A stretch of 58,899 nucleotides of DNA from the NCBI GenBank assembly GCA_036940085.1, contig JALLBK010000477.1:1-58899 (forward strand), given 5' to 3'. This DNA is from Discostella pseudostelligera. Lineage: Eukaryota; Bacillariophyta; Thalassiosirophyceae; Thalassiosirales; Thalassiosiraceae. Below the pieces are notes generated by a model. That model was not told the origin of the DNA and did no database searches. It worked only from the letters and a program-made list of their open reading frames with translations. The position numbers and the translations under genes were made by a program. Of the stretch, positions 31,118 to 41,164 are shown piece after piece (the first letter of the stretch is position 1; each line of letters starts with the position of its first letter).

Positions 31118-31755
31118 GGTATGCTCGAACAGGTGTCGTAGTGCTGTGGCTGCTGATGGCGAGCCTGTGCCCCGTGCCTGATTTGTGCCTACTGGTTAGT
31201 CGTCGATGTCAAAAGTGGTATTCGTATAACGTCGAAGACGAGAGGGCGAGGTCTACGTTGTTTGAGAGCGGGTGTATGAAGGTGATAGGTGGCAGGGCCT
31301 TCGGCGGGTCAATGGTTCATGGTCAAAGTCAAAGCCATGAACTGTGGGAAGAGCAAGAGGATGGAGTGGATGGAGAGGGGAGAGGGTAGGGAGGTGGATG
31401 AAGACGGAGAAGAGAGAACATCTGCCACCAACGTATTGAATTCCAACGTTGATTTTATTCAAAATTGAGAAAGACCCAAATTCGAAATTCAAATTCGAGA
31501 ATGATACAAATCATTCTACGGAGGACGCAGTACTTTATTTTAATACAGAATTCCTTTGTAAATTCGGCGAGACATTTGAAATTCAAATTCGAGAAAGATT
31601 CTCGAACGGAAATGAAATGGCGGGAACTGCATCACCATTCATTAGATACACCGCCGCCGGCCACGGCCACACGATGCGAAGAAGCATGAAGCATATCAAA
31701 CATCTCCATAGCCATAGCCGTAGCCCTTACTCATTCCTCCAACACCAAGGAAATC
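31118..31755. promoter_or_regulatory. Divergent promoter with heat-shock-element-like array
   Basis: The span 31484-31626 holds two exact copies of an 18-mer, GAAATTCAAATTCGAGAA (31484-31501, 31578-31595). A perfect inverted repeat, TTCGAGAA-AGA-TTCTCGAA, lies at 31588-31606, and GAATGAT-ACAA-ATCATTC at 31499-31516. TTCnnGAA units fit heat-shock-factor sites. A GGCGGGAA site lies at 31619-31626, about 130 bp before the tRNA-binding gene. The remainder is non-coding by eye. Confidence 0.5.
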
Positions 31756-32292
31756 ATGGCCGACACCTCCCAATACAAGGTGGGCATAGTCCTCTCCGTC
31801 GAGAACAAGACTATCTCGGGGAAGAAACCACTAAAAATCTGTTCCATCAACATTGGCAACGACGATGGCGAGCCCATCACCGTCGTAACGAATGCCACAA
31901 ATGTTCGTGACGGTTCACGAATTGTCGTGGCACCCATCGGCTCATGTGTCATTGATGAAAATGGCGAGGAATTAACTATCAAGAAAACAGTTGTGAGTGG
32001 CACAGCCAGTGAAGGCATGTTGTGTGATGCAAGAATGTTGGGGTGGGGATCAGCAAATGCTGGAATTGCTACACAAGTTCCAGAATCGTATGCGCCGGGT
32101 TCATGCCCCCCAACGACGAAGCCTGGTGCTGGAGGTGGTGGGGGTGGTGCCGAGGGAGGAGAGGTAGTTGCACCAGCGGCGCCGGGATTGTTCGAGAAGA
32201 AATTAACCAAAGAGGAGAAGAAGGCACTTGCCAAGGCGAAACGTGATGCTAAGAAGGAGGCGAAAATGAAGGGAGGGGAGGATGAAGAATAG
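31756..32292 (+). CDS. Free-standing tRNA-binding (EMAP-II/Arc1-like OB fold) protein
   Basis: Proteins of this kind bind tRNA and often help aminoacyl-tRNA synthetases. The 178-aa protein begins MADTSQYKVGIVLSVENKT and shows the tRNA-binding domain order: VGIVLSVE, LKICSINIGNDDGEPITVVT, NATNVRDGSRIVVAPIGS, LTIKKTVVSGTASEGMLCDA and RMLGWG. The domain takes up residues 8-115. A Gly/Pro/Ala linker (KPGAGGGGGGAEGG) and a Lys/Glu-rich helix (KKLTKEEKKALAKAKRDAKK) follow, resembling the basic tails of Arc1p and AIMP1, though here the tail is C-terminal and short. No synthetase domain is attached. The presumed promoter includes heat-shock-like repeats. Confidence 0.85.
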   Translation: MADTSQYKVGIVLSVENKTISGKKPLKICSINIGNDDGEPITVVTNATNVRDGSRIVVAPIGSCVIDENGEELTIKKTVVSGTASEGMLCDARMLGWGSANAGIATQVPESYAPGSCPPTTKPGAGGGGGGAEGGEVVAPAAPGLFEKKLTKEEKKALAKAKRDAKKEAKMKGGEDEE

Positions 32293-33058
32293 CGATGTTT
32301 TACTCTTGTTCAATGGAGAGGCGGGTGTCTCGTCTGTAGCTGCTTTTTATGTCGAGTTGGGGTTGGGTTTCCCATTTTGGTTCGGTGTGTGGGTGGGTTG
32401 GCTAGTGGTAGGGATTAATGACGCATGACGTGGCACGGGGGAAGGTGTGATGAGTCTATCGATGATGAAATATGATGAGGTTGGGAAGCGATATAAGTGG
32501 ACAAGCATGTGGGATGAATAACGGTGTCGAGACTTGTTGCTCGAAGATACATTGGATTACAAGAATGTATGTTATCTAATGATTGGAAAGACGACACGAG
32601 GTATGAGAACCGAGGATCTTTCTTGTTGATCTAATTGATGAAACCTTACCATGCTGTGTGCTACAACCATTAATGTTTGCTTCTTCCCGTTTCACTTTGT
32701 ACGATGCTGTCTCCGTTCCACCCTCGACGTTGTTGGTCGGTGTGGTCGTCAAACTCCATGTCACTAGATGTCACTTTTTCTAAATGGACGTCATGATTGA
32801 TGATGAATGCGAAAGTGAAGTAAGCCGTTCGTCTGATTTAGTGACAAGTGGGATAGAACATCGCATTACGATACTAACTCTGTTTCGCTTTCCAGGCACG
32901 TTACTGGGTGTTTGAACGCATGGAATGCTCTCGTACGTTAGTTTGTTGAAAGGATCTTTTTCACTTCGAAACCCACCTCGGAGAATTGCTCCAGTGACAA
33001 TAAGTCTACCATACAATTGGAAGCGCGTGCTCATCATTTGAATACAACAAGATGCAAG
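32293..33058. other. Intergenic region
   Basis: This is the 3' flank of the tRNA-binding gene and upstream of the BspA-type pseudogene. It is G/T-rich near 32330-32400; I found no gene, repeat or promoter module. Confidence 0.4.
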
Positions 33059-34241
33059 ATGTCGAACGATGATGAGGTTAAGTTCCATTACAGCAACGGA
33101 GGATTGCATCTTCGCCCATTGATCACATCTATCCCTGATCGATTGTGTGGAAGTCGGAGAAAGTTGATTGAGGTTGAGCTGACAGCGAGCATTCGAATCG
33201 GTGACCATGCATTCCGTTGCTGCAGTTCGTTGAGGAAGATTCATCTGTGCGAAGGCCTTCGTACAATTGGAGAGAAATCATTTGCCGGTTGCAAACAGCT
33301 GACACACGTATCTGTCCCATCCACTGTCACTGTCATTAATAATGGAGCTTTCCACGGATGTACTTCATTGGAAGATATTCATCTGTGCGAGGGCCTCCTT
33401 ACTATTGGTCACAGGGCACTCAATAAGCATTTGGGTGTGTTATGGATGCACTTCTCTACTTCGCATCACCATTCCTTCCACCGTTGCTGACATAAGCGCA
33501 TGGGCATTTGATGGATGCACTTCTTTAGTTAAAGTTCAACTGCAGGAAGGTCTTCGGGTGAAACCCCTCTCGAATATGTCTTGTTATCAGAAACCCCGAC
33601 GGAAGTCCTCCACTTCTGCCTGGAAACCTGGAAAAGGAGTAGCGTATTGCCGTTCGATTTAAGTACCATGATCAGCAGATTAGATGACGTCTGCAAATCT
33701 GGGGATTACGTGCGACAAGTTATTCAGGCTCAGATGACTTACTTTCCAGGCCTGCGCGAAATGTTGAATGCACGCACATTCTCTCTTAGGATTTATGGGG
33801 TTATTGTTGAAGCCTCCCTCTCCAACCAGTACAATTGCATGAGTACGGAACATAGACGTGAAATTGATCATTTTCTTGAAAGCGACACCTTTGATTTTGA
33901 CTCGACTTCCTGTTGGTGTTGACCTAGTCAGGGGGCACCGGGAGTTTAGGTATGGAGAACTTCGAAGGATGATTACTCAATTCATACAGGAACATCGCGA
34001 ATTTCTGATCTTTGCGTCTACAATGCTTGAGTTGGCGCTATGGAAGTCAGTGTTGAATGAATCCGTGCCGCAGCACCAATACACGAATAATGATCGTATG
34101 ATTCGGGAGGAAATCCGTGTGAACGGTGGGCAGTTGCTCCAGGTGGTGATCCCACATGTGTTATCGTTTCTGTCGTGTCAGTTAATTGACGATGAATCGC
34201 CTTGGGTAGTGCATCATTTCTTGGATTATTTTGAATGTTAA
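33059..34241 (+). pseudogene. BspA-type leucine-rich-repeat (LRR_5) gene, broken by frameshifts
   Basis: The frame from 33059 (MSNDDEVKFHYSNGG) encodes BspA-like repeats: IGDHAFRCCSSLRKIHLCEG, IGEKSFAGCKQLTHVSVPST and INNGAFHGCTSLEDIHLCEG. At about 33420-33435 the frame shifts; the repeats go on in another frame (YGCTSLLRITIPSTVADISA, WAFDGCTSLVKVQLQEGL). A second shift lies near 33560-33575, after which a helical C-terminal region runs (TPTEVLHFCLETWKRSSVLP). A third lies near 33890-33910, leading to a frame that ends at 34241. The overlapping frames leave no room for introns, so decay is the simplest reading; sequence errors are the alternative. Intact relatives are numerous in diatoms, typically with this repeat followed by a helical C-terminal part. 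Confidence 0.78.
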
Positions 34242-34463
34242 CATATAAGATCCAGGTCTTAACCCAATCTACTCACGCTTGAAGCGCATTCCCTACTACT
34301 AGAGATTTGAAATGTCTACATTTACCAATAAGGACGCAAGAAATGATGGCACCAAAGTTGTGCATGCTCAATTCAATTGTTTCATTCGAATATTATTTGT
34401 CGTCGATAGATTATGCTCCCTCGTCGTCGTCGGAATTATGTCGGTATTCCTCCCCGTTTTGAT

Positions 34464-35522
34464 TTACTTCAATTTACTCCGTAACTTGTTCTCATTATCA
34501 ATCACCTCCTCGGCAGCAGCCTCAAACGACGATTCAAACGAGGTTGTATTTGTGAATGTTTTGATGAATTTTCCTGAATTGATGTTGAGTGTGTTAGATG
34601 TCACGACCACATAATCTCGCTTCATCGCAGATCAAACAAGTAAATTAATAAACTCACCCAATACCCGCAGTGCTCCCGAGACTACATAACTCAATGTCAA
34701 TATACCCGACAAAATCGATATTGTAATTCGTGTCCTCAATCTCATAGGTTGTTGTACCTGCTCATTTTGTGACGGCGCGTTGGCATTCTTATTGACTGCA
34801 TACTCTCTCTCTTCCATCTCCTCATCACCATACACATCCACCACGAGGTCACTCTCATTCAATTGGGCGTACACCTCCCGAAATACCGCGGGCAAAATAA
34901 CAAAGAATCCTCGGTATCCACGGTATTGAATGTACAATACCCAAAGAATGTTGGATTGGATCCGACAAAGGATGGATTTGAAGTTGCTGGTTCGTTTCAT
35001 TCGTTGTTGCTTCTCCTCTTCTCCCCCACCGGTTGCTGGTGTTGTGGTTGTTCCCTCCTCGCCATTGATCGATTTTGCATTATTGGAATAAGACAAACTT
35101 CGTTGATAGGCACTCAGTGCCCAAGGCTTCAATTTCATTCCAAAATTATCCACGGCACGTAGGAAGGATGTGGAAGTTGTTGTCGTCGATGTCGAACCTC
35201 CATTTGTAACTATTTTTGCATCGACAGCCTTGCTATTACTATCGTCACCGCCGCCACTCATAGAAAATAACTCACTTTTACGCTGTGAATAATACCGACT
35301 ATTTCTCTTTTGATTTACTCCAAAGAGACTAGATGATAAAAGAGAATCGGATGTCAGTGGCAATAATAGTATCTTTGGGTTTGGAGTATGATTGCAACGA
35401 GGCATGATTGTTGAATGTGGCGCCAGAGCATGCACTAATAATGATGTGATGTCCTTGTGGTTCCATGCCACCATCATGGACAAGATGGTAAGAAGAGGAG
35501 CCATGTTAGATAATATCCGCAA
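34464..35522 (-). CDS. Membrane protein of unknown function
   Basis: Exon 1 (35522-34658) and exon 2 (34573-34464) are joined over an 84-nt intron (TTGG|GTGAGT ... TTCAG|GAAAAT), giving 324 aa. The N-terminus (MAPLLTILSMMVAW within the first 20 residues, then HALAPHST) resembles a signal or organelle presequence. Ser/Thr-rich and Gly/Glu-rich low-complexity stretches flank a central aromatic region (ILWVLYIQYRGYRGFFVILP). A likely membrane helix, ITISILSGILTLSYVVSGAL, lies at about 265-284. Exon 2 encodes a soluble helical tail rich in Lys and Glu (FESSFEAAAEEVIDNENKLR). The unspliced stop soon after exon 1 would remove this tail. I recognise no family. Confidence 0.68.
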
Positions 35523-36431
35523 GTGAACCGAAGAATAAGTAGGGCCGGCTGTGTGCCGGTTAATTCAAGGAGCGGTGGAGACGACGACCGTCGACCGTCG
35601 ATGGAAAATCGCGGGATGAGAGAATTCTTCAGAGCTGCGGCACCGTAGACGATGACGATGATGGAATGTTCCTCAGTAAAGTGATTTCCTCGACGATAAT
35701 CGTTAACTGGTCGCTCCCTTCGTATTGTTGTTTCAGAATTCTCCATGTTCCTTGTCCCGAACCCAAAGTGGGTTGTACGAGTCGCAGTTGCAGTTTTCCC
35801 GCCGCATCCTTCCTCAAGATGAAAGATACGACGTCTGTCCTTCAAACTCCTTCGAACTTGTTGTGACATTGTGGACGACGTCTGTCCGTCATCCTCATTG
35901 TGACATTGTGGAGGAGAAAGATGAAGTTGGATAGAAGAAGTTCAAGTGCATCCTTAGGTATCTACGGTTTGAATGCAGTCATCAGTCTTATCTCGTAAGT
36001 CATTGCTTAACAAAGAATCATTCCTTGTTCCTTGTGTAGCCTTGTTGCATGTCACCGTCATTGCTTTCTCGCTCAACGGAAGCAAAACTTCCTTGAAGAG
36101 CCTTGAAATCAGGAAAAAATAATGACGGCCCTAATTTCCCGCCATTGATGCGAGGGGCAGAAGAGCAGCTGCCCACAACAAGCAGATGGCAACTTCACAT
36201 AGGAATCCATATAAAATATGAGCCAATCAATTCGCAGCCTCTATCCCACACTGTCCCTACACGATCAATCTTCAAGGGATGACTCCATCCCGCCCCAACT
36301 TTGCTGGATATTGCTGCATGGAAGTGCATAGAATAACACACTTCCCTTGAGATTGATAGGACAGTCGGTCGAGGATCATTGTCATTTTTGTTCTGTTCAT
36401 CGAAAGCAAATCTATTTTCACTACCCCAATC
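35523..36431. other. Divergent intergenic region
   Basis: This 909-bp gap holds TTCCCGCC sites at 35798-35805 and 36137-36144, without CACGTG partners. No gene is recognised. The minus-strand open frame up to 35869 lacks coding signs. Confidence 0.4.
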
Positions 36432-37421
36432 ATGGCCATGGTTCATCATCATCCCGCCGTGGACGATTTGCTATTGGAATTCGAAGACTCGGCCGTCACG
36501 ACAATGGCCCTATCCCACCTCTCCCTCGATATGATGATGCCCGGTATGATCAAGTCAACGTCCCTCGGCTCAATTAGTGCTGATTGTGATAGCGACTCCC
36601 TATCTTCGGGTGTACGATCACAGTCGTCGTCACCGCTGTATAATCTCGCTAGTAGTCCACGTTCCATCTTTGACACCTACTGGGCGACCTCTTCACCGTC
36701 GTCGTCACCATCAACGTCGACGCGAAAGAAGAGGGTGACGGTGTCGACAGTTCTCGGGAACACGACGACGGCATTGAGGGAGGACGCAGTGAAGTATGAA
36801 GAGGTCTTGGCTCGCCTGCAAGCATCACTGCGGCTGCCATCGGACGATGATAATGACATTGAAGAATGCTCTAGCACCGCCTCCGCCACACCCGACGATA
36901 GTTTGGCACGCCAATCCAGCAGCCTCGATGACACCCTCGTTGATTATCAAGCTGCCATGGCAGCTTCTTCCAGTAGAAATTACACGAGAACAACGCGAAG
37001 GCAAATCTTACCTTCTCCGCCACCACCACCATCCCCCAACACAGCGGCAGTCTCACCATCAATCTGCACCCCACCGTCATCTACCCCACTTGTAATACTT
37101 CCTCGACACATTCTTCCATTTAGTCAAGCACCACCGACACCATTATGGTGGTTCGGGATGCGGCCATGGTCCTCCACCTCGGCCTTACAACATTCTGTCA
37201 AACGAGAACCATCGCAATCATGTCTACGCAAGTCGCGATACTCTTTTTCGGGGACTATTTCACCATCACCATCCTGTAACAGTGAATGCAGTAAGCCTGA
37301 GGACGAGGATCATCTTCACAACTGCCGGTCAGTGTCATTCTACTCTCAGGTGAGCGTATTGGAATTCACTGTCCCGCATGAGAAGAGAAGTCAGGAGGGT
37401 TGGTCCAAGTACTTTGTTTGA
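36432..37421 (+). CDS. Serine-rich protein with diatom-type C-terminal motif, unknown
   Basis: This 329-aa single-exon gene is Ser/Pro/Thr-rich over most of its length, with runs such as PSSSPSTSTRKKR and LPSPPPPPSPN. A short helical stretch, REDAVKYEEVLARLQASLRL, lies near residues 112-131. The last 30 residues (RSVSFYSQVSVLEFTVP ... GWSKYF) resemble a conserved C-terminal motif seen in many diatom regulatory-like proteins (V-F-x-V-x-V-x-E-[FY]), recalled as a family trait and not checked. It is probably intrinsically disordered. No enzymatic function can be proposed. Confidence 0.65.
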   Translation: MAMVHHHPAVDDLLLEFEDSAVTTMALSHLSLDMMMPGMIKSTSLGSISADCDSDSLSSGVRSQSSSPLYNLASSPRSIFDTYWATSSPSSSPSTSTRKKRVTVSTVLGNTTTALREDAVKYEEVLARLQASLRLPSDDDNDIEECSSTASATPDDSLARQSSSLDDTLVDYQAAMAASSSRNYTRTTRRQILPSPPPPPSPNTAAVSPSICTPPSSTPLVILPRHILPFSQAPPTPLWWFGMRPWSSTSALQHSVKREPSQSCLRKSRYSFSGTISPSPSCNSECSKPEDEDHLHNCRSVSFYSQVSVLEFTVPHEKRSQEGWSKYFV

Positions 37422-38147
37422 GAGGGAACGGGGGGGAGATTAGAAGAATGAAGAATGCCCCATTTTTAACGACAAACACTACTACCGGATCAATATCTCC
37501 AATCCGGTCGCCCTGTCAATACCGACCCTCTCCCCAAGCCTTGCACTCACACTCATGAAACGAGAATACAAGTTTAACGATTATGTTCAGTGTGTGATCA
37601 ATCGCAAACAGTCATGGAGGTAGCGACGGGGTGGAATTGAATCTCTAGACAGACCTCTCAAGCTTTGGATCGTGCCCATTCGTATTTACCAGCATGAAAG
37701 TTGATGATGGACTGTCTATCATGAAGCCTCGTTTCAATTCCGAGTTGGGAATTCTCAAGATAGAGTGTGAAATTGCAATGAACCGGCGCTAGTTACCTTA
37801 AAATAATATTGATGATATTGGAATCGCATCCGTATTTCTTATTCGACTGAAGATATGACACACTCTTTTTTGCTGTCGTTCATCGAGTAGATGCACGTAG
37901 ACCATGCATGGGATAGACATTCTACGAGCCAATAGAGAATCACAACTTCATCCATGATCATATGTAAACTGATCATTCGTAGGGTGTCCGATGTCGACGA
38001 ACGGGGTGGGGATGGTGAGGGCCCACTGTTTCTCAAAAAGGTGAGATTAAAGGGAACTTCAATAAATCAAGTCTATTCAAATTACTTCTACTCTCTAAAT
38101 CTGGATGCAAGCCCGAACAACCCACTCACTCTCTCTCTTCACGGTTT
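37422..38147. other. Convergent intergenic region
   Basis: These 726 bp lie between two converging genes. I looked for tRNA boxes, repeats and further coding sequence and see none. Confidence 0.4.
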
Positions 38148-39182
38148 CTAACCATTGCACTCATCCAAAGTCAAGCTTTCCTGCATTGCTCCATTAATAT
38201 TCCTCCCACGCATTTCCAGTCTCACTCCTCCTCGGGTGCCAATATCCTTATGGATATCATCATCACTATCATGCGAATAATTCATTGGCAATGTATCATA
38301 ATCATCATCGTCGTCATCGTACTCTTCATCGTCGCTGTCCTTTTCGAAGTAGGAAACATCGTCGGAAAAGAAATCATCAGAGCCGTGCAATGCCGAGTAA
38401 ACCTTGTTGCCATTGTTGTAATTGCTGCTGTAGATGTTGTTGTAGCGGTAATGATGGTGCGGATGCCTCCGTCTTCGACTGTAGTATCGTAGACAGCAAA
38501 TACAAACGAAGACGGACGATGCTGCCAAGAAGGAGAGAGATACTACCGTCGCAATTGCACTGTGGGATGATGATTCAATCGGTGGTGAACCCTCAGCGTT
38601 ATTCTTGGGATGTAATATGTGATAGGGATCCCAATTTTCATTCGTGGTCGGTGGATTATTGTTGTTGATATCAATGTTGCTCTGTCCTTCTTCTGCTTCT
38701 GGTTCTGTGAACGGAACATTCTCCTGGCTTTCGCCCTCATCTGGATGAACGACGTTGGCAGATTGCTCCTCGTCCCTATCCCCCGCATCTGCACCTTGTT
38801 CTTGCTGCTCATCCATTTCCCCCTGTTGTTGCTGCTCTGATTCATTTCCCCATTCCTCTTGTCCCGCATCCTCCAAAGCTGCGTCCACTTCTTCTTCTTG
38901 CTGTTCCCCATTCTCCCCCGTATCTGCATCATCTTTGCCAATATTCACCTCCTCTTGTTCCGCTTGCACCACATTTTCGTCATCATTCTTTGCACCTTCC
39001 ACTGAAACTTGCGGAACCCCTTCCATACTATCCACGCCATTATTAACTTCTTCTATACTACGATGAGTTTCATCGGTGTTGGAATTGGAATATTGATTGA
39101 TTGTTCGATCTTCCGCTGTGGATTCAACTTCAACCTCACTGATAGTAGTCTCGTCATTGTCACTAAAATGATGCGGATGCAT
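38148..39182 (-). CDS. Acidic single-pass membrane protein, unknown
   Basis: From the ATG at 39182 the protein is 344 aa. The first 200 residues are Glu/Gln/Asp-rich (for example EEQQQQGEMDEQQEQGAD) and probably disordered. One membrane helix, IATVVSLSFLAASSVFVCIC, lies at about 222-241 and is followed by YYSRRRRHPHHHY, which fixes the C-terminal side as cytosolic by the positive-inside rule. The cytosolic tail is Asp-rich (DDEEYDDDDDDYD). No signal peptide is seen at this start. The frame remains open upstream to beyond the N at 39284, so a first exon with a signal peptide may be missing or hidden there. Unknown family. Confidence 0.6.
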   Translation of the reverse strand: MHPHHFSDNDETTISEVEVESTAEDRTINQYSNSNTDETHRSIEEVNNGVDSMEGVPQVSVEGAKNDDENVVQAEQEEVNIGKDDADTGENGEQQEEEVDAALEDAGQEEWGNESEQQQQGEMDEQQEQGADAGDRDEEQSANVVHPDEGESQENVPFTEPEAEEGQSNIDINNNNPPTTNENWDPYHILHPKNNAEGSPPIESSSHSAIATVVSLSFLAASSVFVCICCLRYYSRRRRHPHHHYRYNNIYSSNYNNGNKVYSALHGSDDFFSDDVSYFEKDSDDEEYDDDDDDYDTLPMNYSHDSDDDIHKDIGTRGGVRLEMRGRNINGAMQESLTLDECNG

Positions 39183-39535
39183 GCTCACCCTCTCCTCCTT
39201 GGTCTGCCTTGAAATTGTGGCATCGGCCTTTACTGCCTTATCGTTGATGATAGCGGCGGCACTATTGAAATGGTGGTGAGTGANCGAAATAATTTTGTTT
39301 TGGTGAGGACCACAGAATTTCTTTTCCCAGCGGTGATGACATATGAATGTTACTTCCTAAACATAAACATCAACACTCAACACTCCTCGCTCTTCCACGT
39401 GGCATTGTTTTGGCGGGTCTTGCCCCGCCAAAACAATGGCATAATATTGGCGGCCACCTGCCACCTGCCACCTCCCGAAAGCCGACTCTCGAAAGCTACG
39501 ATTTCCATCCAGCGTATCTCAACTCCTCTCTTCGG
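39183..39535. other. Divergent region with ambiguous base and palindrome
   Basis: This gap contains the ambiguous base N at 39284 and the perfect palindromic promoter module at 39395-39438. No duplicated sequence flanks this N, unlike the one at 54736. Confidence 0.5.
39395..39438 (+). promoter_or_regulatory. Paired E2F-like and CACGTGGC module (copy 3), palindromic
   Basis: CCACGTGGC is followed by a perfect 15-bp inverted repeat: CATTGTTTTGGCGGG (39403-39417), a 6-nt loop, then CCCGCCAAAACAATG (39424-39438). It ends 98 bp before the glutaredoxin ATG at 39536 and has the same order as the other modules. Confidence 0.6.
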
Positions 39536-40353
39536 ATGATTTCACCTCGTCTATTCATTGCCATGACTATAGTAGTCTCCGCGTCATGTCGTGGCTCGAT
39601 TCGCGCGCTGCCAGTGTTGTCGCAGCAGCGCAAGCCGTGGTCAACGTCGTCGTCTCCTTCGATACTGTTGGGATTTGTTCCTCATCGACGCCAAGTGCAC
39701 TTGCCCTCCAGGAAATTATTCGAACGACCAGCGGCGACATCGTCTTTGGATGATGCATCCGATGAAAGAAGTAAAAACCAACGTATTAGTAGTATTAGCA
39801 GCGTCTCTGGTCCAATATATGAGCTGAAGGGGGTACCAACAGTGAAGTTATTCACCAAACAAGGCTGTACATTATGCGACAAAGTAAAAGATGTAAGTAG
39901 TACCTTTTTGTCGAAATCGAATTGGCTGTGCACATTGCCCTCCTGTCGTCATTTTCTTAGTAACATGTTGTCACTCCCCTTTTTGGTAGGCACTCGAATC
40001 AGTACGAGAAGTTCAGCCACACTCATTGATACAAGTCGATATTACCGATGATGACAAGCAGGAATGGTTCTCCAAATACAAGTGCGTCTCTTCGTAGTGG
40101 AGGTGTTTTATTTGCGCGTGAATTCTTACTCTCACATCTAACCCCTCCTTTACATTTGATTATGGTACAAATCATCGCTTGCGTGCAATTCTCTAGATAT
40201 GACATACCAGTCCTGCATATCAACGATATCTATTGGACAAAACATCGGCTGTCGATCGAAGATGCTATTGCTGGGATATCCGAAGCCTGTGCTGGCGATT
40301 TTAGTGCACGGCGAGGGGAACCGGATGCGAGTAGGCTAGAACACAAACATTAA
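39536..40353 (+). CDS. Glutaredoxin-like (DUF836 type) protein, probably organelle-targeted
   Basis: Members are thioredoxin-fold proteins with a C-x-x-C near the N-terminus. Three exons, 39536-39892, 39990-40081 and 40197-40353, give 201 aa. The introns are 97 nt (GAT|GTAAGT ... GGTAG|GCACTC) and 115 nt (ACAA|GTGCGT ... TCTAG|ATATG). Exon 1 has a hydrophobic N-terminus (MISPRLFIAMTIVVSASCRG) then a basic/Ser region and the fold start VPTVKLFTKQGCTLCDKVKD with CTLC as the redox motif. Exon 2 encodes the second strand (LIQVDITDDDKQEWF). Exon 3 holds YDIPVLHINDIYW with the cis-Pro and a C-terminal helix. ATGs further upstream (39347) lie in the promoter module and were rejected. Confidence 0.85.
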
Positions 40354-41164
40354 CAACCAATGGAGAGGATGATGATGATGACGATGATGGATGGCAGTCG
40401 ACTCTTCCAGCGCCAGGTCGCAGGTCCATGGCAAAGACGACACGTATGTGATGAGTTCCTCGACAGATTCCAGTTGATCTCGATCGGCAAATAAAGCAAA
40501 ATGAGATGGCTTGGTTGTATCATTTTGAAATATGGACGAGGCGACGGTACTTACGAGATTCGATCTACTGATTGGTCATCCCAGATGAAAACTGCGGGGG
40601 TAGAGGAGACAATTCACAGTCGAAAGCTCAGGGTAATCACATGACAATACTCAACATTCGGGATATTGTGGAGTTCCCTCAGTAGCAAGGAGATCCATCA
40701 ATCGTTACCGATTCGTAAATAATGGTAAGAAGGCAACACGACCACATTGGTACTTTGGTTGACTTTCATCCGCTTGGAGGACTAAGTATTTCGCCTATCT
40801 TGTTCCACCTGTGTGAATTCCATCCGAAAAGACGTGCTCTCTCCAATGGTTCAAGTCTTTTCATTACATAAATAATATACTCTGTTCATAATATGGAAGG
40901 TCCAGCCGCGCCCTCGATGCTCGATGCCGGTCGTCGTTGCCTTCGTCGGGGGAGCGCACTTACACGTGGCAGTTGTTTGGCGGGAAAGAAATCGAGATTT
41001 CCCGCCAAAACATTCTCAGTACTTACACGTGGCAGTGGCCTGTCTGCAGCGCTCGCTCTTCGCTCTTCATTTTTTGCAGCGACCATGACCATGCCATGAC
41101 GTCCGCCGCCTCCATCTCCAACTCCATACCCATCGTCTAGAGTGCCCCACTTCTTGCTAAGAAG
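40354..41164. other. Intergenic region before the UPF0047 gene
   Basis: Most of this 811-bp gap shows no coding or RNA signal. Its last 250 bp contain the fullest copy of the promoter module (40959-41034). Confidence 0.45.
40959..41034 (+). promoter_or_regulatory. Paired E2F-like and ACACGTGGC module (copy 4, most complete)
   Basis: Order on the plus strand: ACTTACACGTGGCAGT (40958-40973), TTTGGCGGGAAA (40976-40987), its exact inverse TTTCCCGCCAAA (40998-41009), then a second direct ACTTACACGTGGCAGT (41021-41036). It ends about 130 bp before the UPF0047 ATG at 41165. Confidence 0.6.

Noticed and set aside
32780..33244. A minus-strand 154-codon frame
   Set aside because: It overlaps the BspA-type repeats on the opposite strand and has no recognisable composition.
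34312..34614. A plus-strand 100-codon frame with a hydrophobic stretch
   Set aside because: It is antisense to exon 2 of the minus-strand membrane protein, whose splice sites and reading frame fit well.
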